Shown: positions 11,959 to 27,484 of the stretch, in pieces | Layout of the letters: the number at the start of each line of letters is the position of its first letter | Numbering within the stretch: position 1 is the first letter of the stretch | Assembly (NCBI RefSeq): GCF_004027225.2 | Contig: NC_044282.2 | Coordinates: 51,428,576 to 51,492,575, forward strand | Source: Strigops habroptila | Lineage: Eukaryota; Chordata; Aves; Psittaciformes; Psittacidae | Length of the DNA: 64,000 bases | Reading direction: 5' to 3' | Notes under the pieces: generated by a model | The model's input: only the letters and a program-made list of their open reading frames with translations | Told to the model about the DNA's origin: nothing | The model's database searches: none | Position numbers and translations under genes: made by a program

Positions 11959-13588
11959 AAGTCTTGGAAGGCAGATTCAGGAACTGTGAGAATGAAGACC
12001 TTAGGCCCACTGTAGGAGAGGATCAGGTTCGAGACCATCTTAAGAACCTGAATGTGCACAAGTCCATGGGACCTGATGAAATCCACCTGCGGGTCCTGAA
12101 GGAGCTGGCGAATGAAGTTGCTAAACCACTGTCCATCATATTTGAAAAATCACAGCAGTCAGGTGAAGTTCCTGATGACTCGAAGAAGGGTAATATAACC
12201 CCCATTTTCAAGAAGGGGAAGGTGGATGACCAGTCAGTCTCACCTCTGTGCCTGGCAAAATCTTGGAACAGTTTCTCCTGGAAAACATGCTAAGGCACAT
12301 GAAAAACAACGAGGTGGTTGGTGACAGCCAACATGGCTTCACTAAGGGGAAATCCTGCCTGACCAATTTGGTGGCCTTCTATGATGGGACTACAGAACTG
12401 ATGGACAGGGGCAGAGCAGTTGATGTCATCTACCTGGACTTGTGCAAAGCATTCGACACTGTCCCACATGACATCCTTGTCTCTAAATTGGAGAGACATC
12501 AATTTGATAGATGGACCACTCGGTGGATAACTGGCTCAATGGCCACACAAAAAGAGTTGTGGTAAATGGCTTGATGTCCAGTTGGAAAACAGTAATGAGT
12601 GGTGTCCCTCAGGGATGAGCATTGGGACCAGTCCTGTTCAACACTGTTGTCGGCGACACGGACAGTGGGATTGAGTGCGCCCTCAGCAAGTCTGCCGATG
12701 ACACCAAGCTGTGTGGTTCGGTTGATACGCTGGAGGGAAGGGATGCCATCCAGAGGGACCTTGACACGCTTGCGAGGTGGGCCGATGCCAACCTTATTTT
12801 AACCAAGCCAAGTGTAAGGTCCTACACCTGGGTCGGGGCAATCCCAGGCACTGCTACAGGTTGGGCAGAGAAGAGATTCAGAGCAGCCCTGCAGATAAGG
12901 ACTTGGGGGTGTTGGTTGACGAGAAACTGAACATGAACCGGCTTCAGTGTGCGCTCGCAGCCCAGAAAGCCAACCATATCCTGGGCTGCATCAAAAGACG
13001 CATGACCAGCAGGTCAAAGGACGTGATCCTGCCCCTCTATTCTACTCTCGTGAGACCTCACTTGGAGTACTGCGTACAGTTCTGGTGTCCTCAACATAAA
13101 AAGGACATGGAGCTGTTGGTGCGTGTCCAGAGGAGGGCCACGAGGATGATAAGAGGGCTGGAGCACCTCCCGTATGAAGACAGGCTGAGAGAGTTGGGGC
13201 TGTTCAGCCTGGAGAAGAGAAGGCTGCATGGAGACCTCATAGCAGCCTTCCAGTATCTGAAGGGGGTCTACAAGGATGCTGGGGAAGGACTCTTCCTTAG
13301 GGACTGTAGTGGCAGGACAAGGGGTAATGGCTTCAAACTTAAACAGGGGAGGTTCAGATTAGATATAAGGAAGAAGTTCTTTACAGTGAGGGTGGTGAGG
13401 CACTGGAATGCGTTGCCCAAGGACGTTGTGAATGCTCCATCCCTGGCAGTGTTCAAGGCCAGGTTGGACAGATACTTGGGCCACGTGGTTTAGGGCAAGG
13501 TGTCCCTGCCCATGGCAGGGGGTTGGAACTAGATGATCTTAAAGTCCTTTCCAACCCTAACTAACTCTTCTATGATTCTATGATTCTA
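11959..13588 (+). mobile_element. CR1 LINE, 5'-truncated, fused to 28S fragment
   Basis: A 1.63-kb 3' part of a CR1 non-LTR retrotransposon that begins inside ORF2, at the equivalent of base 42,680 in the full-length copy, and ends with the TCTATGATTCTATGATTCTAA tail. It encodes broken reverse transcriptase and C-terminal ORF2: the [10 protein letters not shown] block, [22 protein letters not shown], and the 13.0-13.5 kb C-terminal domain. Lesions include a 16-base deletion near 12,228 that removes the YRPVSLTS region, a TGA at 12,616-12,618 in the GVPQG motif, and small indels near 12,530 and 12,800. Where I compared it (12.9-13.3 kb) it is about 98% identical to the copy at 43.65-44.07 kb, so it is young. 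Confidence 0.95.
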
Positions 13589-16500
13589 ATAAACAAATTA
13601 TAATATCTTCAGTAGTTTCCGCAAGATCAGTAGAAATTCAGCACAACATTCAACTGTGGATATAAAAGGCAAAGGAATAAAAAAGTAAAAAAATCTTGCA
13701 ATAAAAGTAAAATGAAAAAATAACATCCTTGTGGACAAAGACGATTATGTGAAGTAGGAAATGCAAAGAGGGGAGAAAATAAGCTGAAGCTGGTTTTCTA
13801 AATTAATTAAATATGAAGGCAGTGTGAAGGAGAAAGCTTCTGATAGACTCAGTCTGTATGATTTCTTAGAGAGATATAATCTCAAATGCTGTGGTTTATG
13901 ACCTGATATTGCTGGATTTAATATGTTCATAAAGAGGACCTTTACTCCTCTAGACATCTCAGCTCATGAGGGGGGTGGCATAGAGTTGCCCTTCTTCAAA
14001 ACACTCACTGACTAAGGGACTTGCCTTTAAACTCTGAGTTTTTCTGTCACTGGAAGAGAATAACAATGCTTCATATGGGATTTGTTCAACTGACCATTAG
14101 GCATCCTCCTCTAACCATCTAGATGGGTGAGATAGTGCTGGAAGACAGTTGTGGTTTAAACAGTGGACAAGTGTGGCACATGCCAATGGGTCAGACAGAG
14201 ATTTCTCTCACAGCTGGGGTTGACAAGAGAAGCAGTTTGGGCAAACGACTGAAAAGCAACAAAGATTTTACCATCATGACAGCTAGCAGAAACAGGATGG
14301 CTCAGAAGAACATTGTCAATTTAGTTATACCTAAGCTTAACAGCTTTTATTCATTTTTTACCATGGGACTTAAACAAAGAAAGTTTTGGAGACTCTCTGC
14401 TAGGTAAGAATCTATTGCCAGCTTTTCCAAAAGTAACATACCATTATGACATCAGAATCATATATTTTCTAAGCAGATAGATATACTTGGATTTGATTTC
14501 TCTGTGGAGTGGATTTCAGTGAGTCTGAGACTGAGTATGTAGTTTCACATACTTCAACATCTACAGTAGTCTAGGAAGTGAAGTGATGAAACAGTCAGTA
14601 AGAAGTCAATTTATTCTTCAAGAATCACAACTCATTACTGATGTCATCGTCTCCGACTAATCCTCCTTCAGGTTGAGGTGGAGAACAAATTCTCTTGGAA
14701 CTTGCATAGCTCCTGCTCCAAGAGTCACTGCACTCTGCAGAGTTCAAAGCTCAGTGGAATAGGAATACAAAAACTTCTTTATATACAACAAAACAACTTG
14801 GAATTATGTTCAATGAGGACACATGGTGATAACAACAGCAGTTGTGCATTTAAGAATAGGGATCTCAAAAACTGTATCTCAGAACAAAGTGTATGACCAC
14901 TGCAGTGACTGTAACGCATTCTAGCATAAATTGTTCAGATTTCTTCTTCTGAAGCTCTTCCATCTTGTACAAATACTTAAATATTCATGAGTGAGGTGAG
15001 AATGATGTAACAGGTTACACGCTCATGCACTTATTGAGAAGGCAGAACAAGCAGCTGTCAGATTCTGTTAAAATAATTACACAAAGTAGAACATCTGCAG
15101 TTGAATAACTGAGTAAAAATACACCCACATGGTAGGACAGACACCTAGAAGGCACCAGGCAGGCAGAAGGTGAAGAAGCAATATTTCTTGATGGAGGATT
15201 TAAACTTATGCTTCCTCAGATTGTGTAAGTGTTCTGACTACTCACTGAGGCTGGTGCTCCTGGCCTGGTTGTAACTGGTGCTTAAAATTTAGTGCTGTAT
15301 TTCTATTACTTACTTTTGTTAGAAGCATCTACACTGGAAACGAAATGTTGTTTGACATTGAACTAAATGTTTCTTTGATCCAGAATGAACATTTTTCAGC
15401 CTTCCATTACTATGAGAAAGAAAAAAAACAAAATAAAAAAACCAAACAAAAAAAACCCCAACACAACAACAACAAAAAAAACCCACAAAAACAAACAAAC
15501 AAAAAACAACACACCGAAGAAAAAAAAAACCGACCCCCCAAAAATCTGCTCCAGACAGAAAATCTTTTAAAAAGTAAAAATACTCCAGTTCAGGCATTTC
15601 TTTTCATGTTTTGCTCAGCCATCAAACAAAAATTAATCTACACAGCCTTAAGAAAGATCACCCTTCTTATAAAGAACCAGCATGACATAAATTGTCAGTC
15701 ACTCACGGAGGCACAGTAAGAACTGCAACAGTATAGACTGGGACAAGCATGGCAACAACAGACTCAGTGGCTTGCCAGCGATACAAAGTCCGTACCATAG
15801 CAGGCAGCCTAGCAGTGTCAGTGCGACAGGGTCAGCTTGAAAAGCCATTAGCAGCCCAGTGCCAGCAGAAGGAAGTACAGCAAGGATATATGAGTGAGCA
15901 AGAGACAGAAGAAAATGGTTCTTTAAAGAACCACAGTTTTCTCCAGAACAGTAGCCAGGAGACAGCGAGTTGCATGGCAACATGGGAATCAAGAGGGATA
16001 TTGGTAAGGTCATCAGCTCCCAAATTTCAGATGGCTCAGTGCCAATGAAACAATATCAATTGTTATCAAATTGGGAAGCCCAATATCACCTTCTTGAAAC
16101 ACAGCAAGTGCATCCAGTAGTCCAGAATAATTGATGACAATAGAAAATCTCTGATCTCACATCTTTGGACTATCCTGAACAAGTTGTTAGTATTTTTGAC
16201 AGATTTATACCCCTGTATTGTCCAAAAGTGTCCATCCACTGTTGCAAAGACATTCCTGAGCTCTTTAGAAAAGACTGTCAAGGAAAAAGTTGTAAATGAC
16301 TGTGTATGTAGATACTAGATACAAGGACTGACAGACTCCTACTACTCCTGTCTGTGGTGGCCCAGAAAGTATCACATACCTCTTTGTTGTAAAGACAAGT
16401 ATCTCCAGGAATCCTTAACGACGATAACTAGGAATCAGGCTGAATTAGAATTTTTTCCAGTATTTTCTTTCCCTGAGAAAAATAGGTTGATGCAAAAACA

Positions 16501-17677
16501 TACTACAAGATTTGGCCCTAATAAGATCTGGCAACAGCAAAACAACCTCACATTTGACCTTATGATAGAAAAAAAGGATATCAAAAAAAGGACCTATTTA
16601 TCTCTGTTCCTCTCTCCCCCATTTTCTTGAAAGCTTCAGAAAAATAGGAGCCTTAATAGGTAAGTGGGAGTGCATGAAATATTGCTATACTTTGGATTAT
16701 TTCGTGCCATTAGTGACATAGTTCATGCAGGTAACGATTCATTTGAGAAATAAAAGCAATTACAAATACAATTCCAAGTTAATATTATTAGTTCAGCATT
16801 TTAGTAAACGTTGAGATTCCCATAATGAGACCTAACATTGAACTATTTTTATTCCCCACAAAATCTAATTTAATTAACTTATCTGGGAAATGCAGGTAAT
16901 CTATTATTCCGTTGTTACTGAATGTGAAAACAGATTCAGCAGTGTGCAGCTGGAAACTTGTTTGTACATATTTCTGGGGCAAACTGAAAAGTAGGTGGAG
17001 AATGAATATAATGAAAGACTTGATACAAGCTTGGACTGCTGATTTTTTAATGGAAATTTTTTTAATAGAAGGGCACAAACATGTATGTTTAAAAGCTGGA
17101 TGAACAAATAAGAATAGCCCTCGGCAGATCTAATCTGCACAGCTAGCACTTACAGTATGCATTAAAGAATTCAAGCTGACACTGACCTTGGCAGCACTTA
17201 CAAAGGAAGAATTTTCACAAGGATGAACACGTCTGATGCTGTGTCCTCAGTTTTGTGAACAGTTTTATTTTTTTTTTCAGTATTAACTATGCCTTTTTGT
17301 CACAACTCCCTTCTTTGTACCCCATAATTATCTGCAAGCAATAACATACTAAATACATGGGATAAAAGAAAAGTAATATAGTGTAGTATACAAGCATAAT
17401 TGAAGCCTTCGTCATCTTTTTAAAAAGATCCTCTTCTGAAAATATGTCAAAACAGTTTTTTTACAACTTTCCCCATTCTAAAAGCTTTTTTACAGATATA
17501 TTGCTAATGACAGGGTTTTAAAAAAACAAATAATAAAATATACATGTAAAAATAGAATGATACACAAAAAATGAGCATAGGACTGTCCACAAATACTTAT
17601 TTCATATGGAGTAAAAGAAGAGTTATATTTTAACTCTCATGGCACTCTCCTTATGACACTTGCTCCAAAATCACAAA
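13589..17677. other. Gene-free A/T-rich stretch
   Basis: Nothing recognised except the A/C tract at 15.42-15.54 kb. It directly follows the CR1 tail, and no rDNA resumes there. Confidence 0.55.
15420..15542. repeat. A-rich CAAA/CAACA low-complexity tract
   Basis: About 120 bases made only of A and C for long stretches (AAACAAACAAACAAAAAACAAC and similar). It gives long Lys/Asn/Thr or Phe/Val/Cys-rich frames that are not genes. Confidence 0.9.
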
Positions 17678-17879
17678 ATCATAGAATCATAGAAGGGTTT
17701 GGGCTGGGAGGGACCTTAAAGATCAACCAGTTCCAACCCCCCTGCCATGGGAGGGACACCTTCCACCAGACCTGGTTGCTCAAAGCCCCGTCCAACCTGG
17801 CCTTGAACACTGCCAGGGATGTGGTATCCACAACTTCTCTGGGCAATCTGTGCCAGTGCCTCACCACCCTCACAGTAAA
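17678..17879 (-). mobile_element. CR1 3' fragment, antisense
   Basis: It starts with ATCATAGAATCATAGAA (the inverted CR1 tail), then CCTTAAAGATCAACCAGTTCCAAC, CCTGCCATGGGAGGGACACC and GTGCCAGTGCCTCACCACCCT. A typical 5'-truncated insertion. Confidence 0.92.
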
Positions 17880-20647
17880 TCAATACCATGTTCAAGTTCC
17901 CTTGACCATCACACTCCGTAGGTTCCTGGAAACTGCAGATTTCTAACACTACCAGCTTTTTTATAACCATTCCTGCTAACTGTTCCAAAGCTGGGTAACT
18001 CAGAACTGCCAGGGTTGACATGGCTTACAGAAATGTGGTCAGAGAGGCATACTAAGACAATACAGCACCTGTCCATTGCCAAGGAACATCTTGAACAGTG
18101 AGAATATCAGACAAGACCAGTGGTTCACCACATCTGACCAGTTATGATGTACTTCTGTGGCACAAACATATAACAGTGAACTTTGGCAGGGACAAGCAGG
18201 TAAGTTTTTCTCTTGCTAGGCTGACTGTAGGAAAGTCTGGCTCTATTTGCTTTCCACCATGCTGGCAGAACCTCATCAAATTCCAGGATAAAAGCAGATA
18301 CAGAAAGGGAAGAAAGTGAGGCAGAAAGAAGAATAAGTTAATACATAAGGTAAGGGTACAAGGAGCTGGCTCTAATGGCACATAAAACATTGTTCATTTT
18401 CTCAAGAAAATCTGCTCCAAAAAGGGTGGGAATGTTTGGAATGGAAGAGAAGAATAAAACTCAAGATTCATCTTCAGAATAATCTGTAGGACATTACCTT
18501 TCCAATGGACAGTTCCCTGCCTGCTGCATATGTACAATCCACCCATTCACTCATGCATACTTCTCCAGATAAACAAAATTACAATAGAAAAGATTAGTTT
18601 ATCTACAGTGTAGAAGTAAAGATTGCTCTCTTCGAAAAGCTTTTTTTTTTTTTTTTGTCATTTTGCTTTCACTAAATGTGATAGTCATCAGCAATAAATG
18701 AATTAAAGGTACACTGACAGACCGAAAAAATGAATTGTAAGATCTTTGGGCAATTCGGGTCACCTTAAAGCCTACCTTACTGTATTGTCTGGAGTCTTCC
18801 AAGTCAATTCAATCCATTTCCCATCCCTCCACATGGAGCCATGAACTCTGTTCAAAATTGGGAAATACACCCTTGCCAGTATGTTGCATTAGAGGCTCCA
18901 AAATGCCACTGTTAGTGAGAATGCATTTTGATTATACTTTAAAACCTAGTAGGTTATACAGGTATCCATATCCATGCTGATGCACTTATTTTTCAAGTTT
19001 CTTTGGTAGGCTTTGCATATTTTTGCATATTTAAACTTTGACAGAAAGTATGTTAGCAGAGAATTAGTCTAGGCATCTTAGTGCATACACTGAATATAAT
19101 TTGGATTGAATTTTCATTATGACTCCTGGCTAAAAATATTTTGGTAATTCAAGGGGCCTTGTGGGGGAAAACGTTAAATAATAAAATGGAAGATTCACTT
19201 CTTTTTAGATATCAATACTTAGTCTCTTCTATCGCAGCATTGACTCAGATATAGAATGGTACCATATGTTTTATAAGATGACTGTTTCTTTTGCTTACCT
19301 TATTAAATCATTATTAAATATTTTTGCTGATGAAATTAATCATGACTTGTAAATGTTAAATTGCCGCATTTCACATAGACAGCTGTCAGCCTTTCAGCTA
19401 TCACCCAGACTGTCAACAGACAACTAGTATCCTCATTTACAGTTTCACTTGAATCATACTCAGAAGAAGTAATTTTGAACAAAATTAACTTTTAATTTTC
19501 CCTGGTATTATTAAAATTATTTTGAGTTTACCTGATACTCTGCTAGAAATGCTCTGCTGACGGCTCAGCAGGAACATGGCAGACAAAAGCAACCTTGGCT
19601 AAGGGCAATGGCAGGTCTCCAGAGGTGTGTGGGAATAACATGGTGGGACGTCCATGTTAGGAGCAGAGCATTAAGATTAAAACTGGCTGTGAATTGAAAA
19701 ACCGAAAGTTGAGCTCACCCTTAACTACATGAAACTTCTCAGTAATGTATATTCACAAAATGCCGTGGCACCATCTTTCTTGATGAAGAACCTTTTACAG
19801 TATACAGTCATTCCAGCCCTTTCTCTGATGCCTTCCCTCAAATGTTTGTTGTCTGTTCTTGTTTGGAAACTGTCTTCCAACACTAGAAGGAGTAACTGGG
19901 CTTCATCACCTGTTTCAGTCCAATTCCCTGGAAGAGGCAATAGCTATAATTCTACTATACAGGTGGATTTTAACAATCTTGCATTTGTTCACTTATTAAT
20001 CATGCACATTTATCCAAAGTACACCGAGCAGTGTTAACTTTGCACCTAGTTATTCGAAAGGCAGACAAAAAAGATACTTTCAATTACTATTTATTTATTA
20101 AAAAATCACATGTATTGGTACATATAACAGAATTCAAGGCTTTCAGTAGGCTACAATTGAATCTTTTTGTATTAAATAAGCCATAGCTGTATCTATTGTT
20201 CTAGCAGCTGACAAAAAATGATTTGGAAATTATATTTAAGCTTTTCTGCATAATTATTAAAGTATAATGGCACTTTGCATCTGCATTTCTGTTAGAGTCA
20301 GCGTTACTTAGCTTAGCTATCTCAAAACATATCACTACATACTGTGTCTGCAATGAAAAAATTCAAAATCTATACACATTGCTTCAACAAAATATTCAAA
20401 GGCACATGGCGAAATCTGGCACACACCCGCACAGCTCCAAAACTCAGTGGAACAATGCCAATTTACATCGCTGACGTACACAGTTGAACGCTCATGTGCT
20501 TCTCTCCAGCATTACAAAGAACCTAAGCTGTCCCAGCCAAGGGGGCTGGGGAAGCTGAAGCTGGCAAAAGGCCAGTCTTGCATTCCCAGTGACAGTGTTT
20601 CCTCTGTTATCTAAGATTAAAGCCTGGTCTTAGCAGTTATCTTCAGC
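17880..20647. other. Gene-free stretch
   Basis: No exon or repeat recognised apart from a T run at 18,641-18,657. Confidence 0.55.
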
Positions 20648-21155
20648 TGCATGACCAGCAAAACAAAGTTTACTCAGCAAATCACCTGGTCTACTGTGGG
20701 GCCCCCAACATAAGAAGGACGTGGACCTGGTGGAGCGAGACTAGAGGAGGCCATGAAGAGGGCTGGAGCACCTCTCCTATGAAAACAGGCTGAGAGAGTT
20801 GGGCTTTTTAATTCCGATAAGAGAAGGCTCCAGGGGGACCACAGAGCAGCTTCCAGTACCTTAAAAGGGGCTGAAAAGAAATCTGAACAGGGACTTTGGA
20901 AAATGGCCTGTAGGGACAGGACAAGGGGAATGGCTTTAAACTGAAAGAGGGTAGATTAGATCAGATATTAAGAATAAGGTCTTTACTGCGAACATGGTGA
21001 GGCACTAGCACAGGTTGCCCAGAGAAGCTGTGGCTGCCCCATGCCCGGCAGTGTTCAAGGCCAGCTTGGACAGGGCTTTGAGCAACCTGGTCTAGTGGAA
21101 GGTGTCCCTGCCCATGGCAGGGGGTTTGAAACTGGCTGAGCTTTAAGGTCCCACA
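20648..21155 (+). mobile_element. CR1 fragment, sense, lacking its tail
   Basis: It runs from a degenerate GCATGACCAGCA...AACAAAG section through CAACATAAGAAGGACGTGGACC, GGCTGAGAGAGTTGGGC and GTTCAAGGCCAGCTTGGACAGG to CTTTAAGGTCCC, where similarity stops before the ATTCTATG tail. ORF2 is riddled with indels. Confidence 0.88.
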
Positions 21156-22649
21156 TTGCAAAAAACCCTCCTGTTGTAAACATCAACCATTGCAAATATG
21201 AGACATATAAGCTAGCTGGTAAGACATCACTCCTGAAAGCCAGTTCATGTTGGGCATCACTCAAGAAACTGTTTGCCTGGCTGTGAGGTTAAACCTCCTG
21301 GAGGGGACATTCAGATACCTACAGACAAGCTCTCCTTGTTCTGTGCCAGGTACACAATAAAGAACACTTAGCTGAAGAATTTTGATCAGTTGCTACTTGC
21401 TGGGATTCAGAGAAACGTATGATACTTCTTCCAGAACACTGAGAAACCAGCATCCCTTGACTCTTTATTTACAACCGATAAAATCTAAAGATCTCACACT
21501 CACAAGGGCCAAAATTAAGTATGAGGAAGACAAAGCAGAGACCCTCAGTTGCCATTTGGGGACTGCTACCACCCATAAGTCCACAGGCTCCACCCCACTG
21601 ATCTATATGCCAAGTCACCCGCCAGGACATCAAGATGGCTGCTGCTGGTAGTGAATGTGCCCCAAGGTGAGTCCATCCCACCCCTGTTTACCCCACATTG
21701 TGTACTGAATTTGCTTTGCTTATATGATAATCCTCTCCTATAGGATAAGCATACTGATATATTTACTATTGTATATAACATATTCTGAAGGTTGCTGCTA
21801 AATCTTTGCATTGTTGCCATGGATTCTATAGAATAATTTATCTATAGGTATATCTCCCTATCAATTCAGCTTGCTCAGCTTTCCGTGGGTCAGCTGCAAC
21901 CAAGTGTTATTATTTGTACTGGAGTTTATCATCATTCCATCAGTATTCTGTAATGCTTGTAATATGGAAATTCTCATCCACTGCAATGTAAAATACCCTC
22001 TTTCCAAAAACCTTTGAGCAATCACATAGAGGATTTAAAGCTTTCTTCGTGTTATCTGTTATTGGATTACTCTTGCTCTGACACTCAATGATTTTTTTTC
22101 AGACTTGGCTCATGTTTATATCTTGCTGTGCTCTTGTTCAGTTGAAACTGAAGCTATTCTTTATCAGATAACGCAAATATCAGTATATTAACTATTATTA
22201 GCAGATGTCCCTAACCAATAGCTGTTTGCTTCAGATTAGCCCAAGTCTCCCCATTTTTTGAGATATATAGCTGGTATTTTGCTGTCATGTTGTGTGCAGT
22301 AGAATCAGTACCCTCAGAATAAGACATTCTGTCTGAAGCATTTATATGTTTCCTCCTTCCCAACTCTGCACTGAAATTCAAGGGTTTTCTTTGTCTAACG
22401 AGACAAGCGTATGGAACTGAAAGCACCTCAGGGGAAACCACCTCCAACATATTCATCCTATTTAGTAATCTAAACCTACCTTCCTGAAATTCTCTCCTAC
22501 ACCTCTCTAAACATTAGTAACAAACCCCTTTAAAAATACTAATTAAGTTTTTAAAACTATATAAACTCACAGAGGATTCTAAGAACATCTGAGTACAACA
22601 GAAAATTTCAACTGCATATTTTAATAGATGAAACATACATGTCAGATTT
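21156..22649. other. Gene-free stretch downstream of RAD51AP2
   Basis: It lies beyond the candidate poly(A) signal. Nothing was recognised. Confidence 0.5.
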
Positions 22650-22655
22650 TATTAA
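22650..22655 (-). terminator. Candidate RAD51AP2 poly(A) signal
   Basis: AATAAA on the minus strand, about 260 bases beyond the TGA of the last RAD51AP2 exon. It is the first canonical hexamer I found downstream. Use is inferred from position only. Confidence 0.4.
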
Positions 22656-22914
22656 TATTACATAAACTTTAAAAGGGCCTCATATTTCCATTAAAACTTC
22701 TACTAGTAAACATTCATTATAAATCCCTTTGCTATCAAGTATTCACAGGAGTATTCTTAAATAAATGACTAGCAAATACTGCAACATTAATGTCTAAAAA
22801 TACCATAAACCACAAAGATCAAACTATCAACCAAAAAACTGAACATACATAAAAACATTTCAGATGTTTTCAAGCAGAGTGATTCTATTTGAAGGCTGGT
22901 AAAAGAATCCGGTA

Positions 22915-26057
<3,143 letters not shown>

Positions 26058-26159
26058 CTCCCTCTTTCTGTAAATTACAGTTTTGTTCCTTAAGAAGCGT
26101 GCAGGATAAAAAAGCGGGGTCCCATGTGTATGGCTTTTTATACGCTGTATCAAAATAGC
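26058..26159 (-). CDS. RAD51AP2: RAD51AP2, second coding exon
   Basis: This 102-base exon was too short for ORF calling and was found by reading the minus strand. It is bounded by an acceptor (TTTTAAG before 26159) and a donor (GGAG|GTAAGAG, GT at 26057-26056). It joins phase 1 from the large exon (g + gc gives Gly) and exits in phase 1, keeping the frame open. The 33 whole codons contain PAFL, then KEQNC and a terminal KEG, which line up with the PAFL...CKEEF...RGG segment of mammalian RAD51AP2 just before the RAD51-binding tail. Matching phases at both ends plus similarity on both sides make this assignment strong, although no transcript has been seen. Confidence 0.88.
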
Positions 26160-27484
26160 CTTAAAACAGAAGCATAAATACATTTAAGATTGTAACTAAT
26201 TTCTATAAACAAATAATTACATTTGTTTCATCTAGTTACCAAATTGTGGTTCTTGTTGATGTAAAATGTGTATGTGCACATTACAAGAAATATTAATGAA
26301 GCTAGAAAGTCTCATTCTGAGAGGCTTGTCAAAAGCTATCCATGCACCTCAGGAAGTTCTCTGCATAGATGAAATGATGCAGTTTTTCATCCTCTGATGA
26401 CGTCATTTTCTCCACTTGGATCTTTATTCCACACTTTGGCAGAAAAGTGACCACTTAGAGAGCAATTTATCCAGTATCTGTTAGGTTTTCATTCTCTAGG
26501 GCAAGGCATTCAGGTGTAACTCGCAGCACATTCTACTGTGAAAACTCTACTGAAGAGAACTCCCTCCAGGGCTTTTCTGTGACACTTTTCCAATCGTTTC
26601 ACAAACACTAATTACCTTTATAAAACCCCTGCAATCTTCACCTAATAAATTTAGAGCCAACTCCCTAAGAAATTGATTTCAGATGCCAAATCTGAGATGG
26701 CTATATTTTAATCAGAATATGACCAAAATATATCTCTTATTGATTTTATTTGCAGCTGTGAGAACCCATCACTTCTGCAAAACTAAATTTCAGGTACAAA
26801 ATCTAATATGCACACTGTTGGAAAAGTGTTTGAATAATTTATTTATCATATAAGAGACATCTGTAAAAGAAGATACGGCATTCAACTGGTTCTTGTAAGT
26901 GTTCAAGGTCAGGTTGGACAGGGCTTTGAGCAACCTGATGTAGTTTAACATGTCTCTGCTCACTGCAGCCGGGGGTTGGGCTAGGTGAACTACAAAGGTC
27001 ACTTCCAACCCAAACTATTCTATGATTCTATGATTCGATGACATCAGTTGTAAGGAAACAGTTGTCTCCTTTGTGAATATTGTATCAGGTGTTAATGGAA
27101 TCTCTTCTGTCTGTGAATGGTGCATCTTACTGAGTCTTTGACTTTTAGGGATTTTAGGGCTTATCAGGATGAAATCCAAGACAAAAGAAATAATCTGTAA
27201 TAGAATTTTTATTAAGACAGGTTTGAGCAAGCCTGAAACTGACTGACTGAATTCTGAGCTACAACTGCTATGGCACAGTGTGCAGACAGCAGTAGTAGCG
27301 CAGGCTTTTTGCATTTGGCTATTCATAGGCAAGTACATTTTGTCTGACCAACCTTGTGCATTTCAATGAAAACTCAGTTATTGTCATGGAATTATTTGAG
27401 GAACACACCTTTACAGGAAATCAAATATTGCATAAAATTTAAATTTGCTTATTAGCATAATAACCAATAGTTCCATGTGCTTAC
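26160..27484 (-). other. RAD51AP2 intron between exons 1 and 2
   Basis: A GTAAGC donor and a TTCTGTTTTAAG acceptor bound it; it contains one CR1 tail. The large exon's frame continues into it for about 24 codons before a stop. Confidence 0.8.
26898..27038 (+). mobile_element. CR1 3' end inside RAD51AP2 intron
   Basis: A 141-base CR1 tail (GTTCAAGGTCAGGTTGGACAGG ... ATTCTATGATTCTATGATTC) in the intron between the large exon and exon 2 of RAD51AP2, antisense to the gene and ~450 bases from the donor. Confidence 0.9.

Noticed and set aside
15319-15719. Phe/Val/Cys-rich minus frame and Lys/Asn-rich plus frames
   Set aside because: They are translations of an A/C low-complexity tract; the hydrophobic 'membrane protein' look is an artefact.
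27411-27484. C-terminal 24 codons of the 1,357-codon frame as RAD51AP2 coding sequence
   Set aside because: A consensus donor at 27484 plus two downstream exons carrying the conserved tail show that this part is intron read-through.
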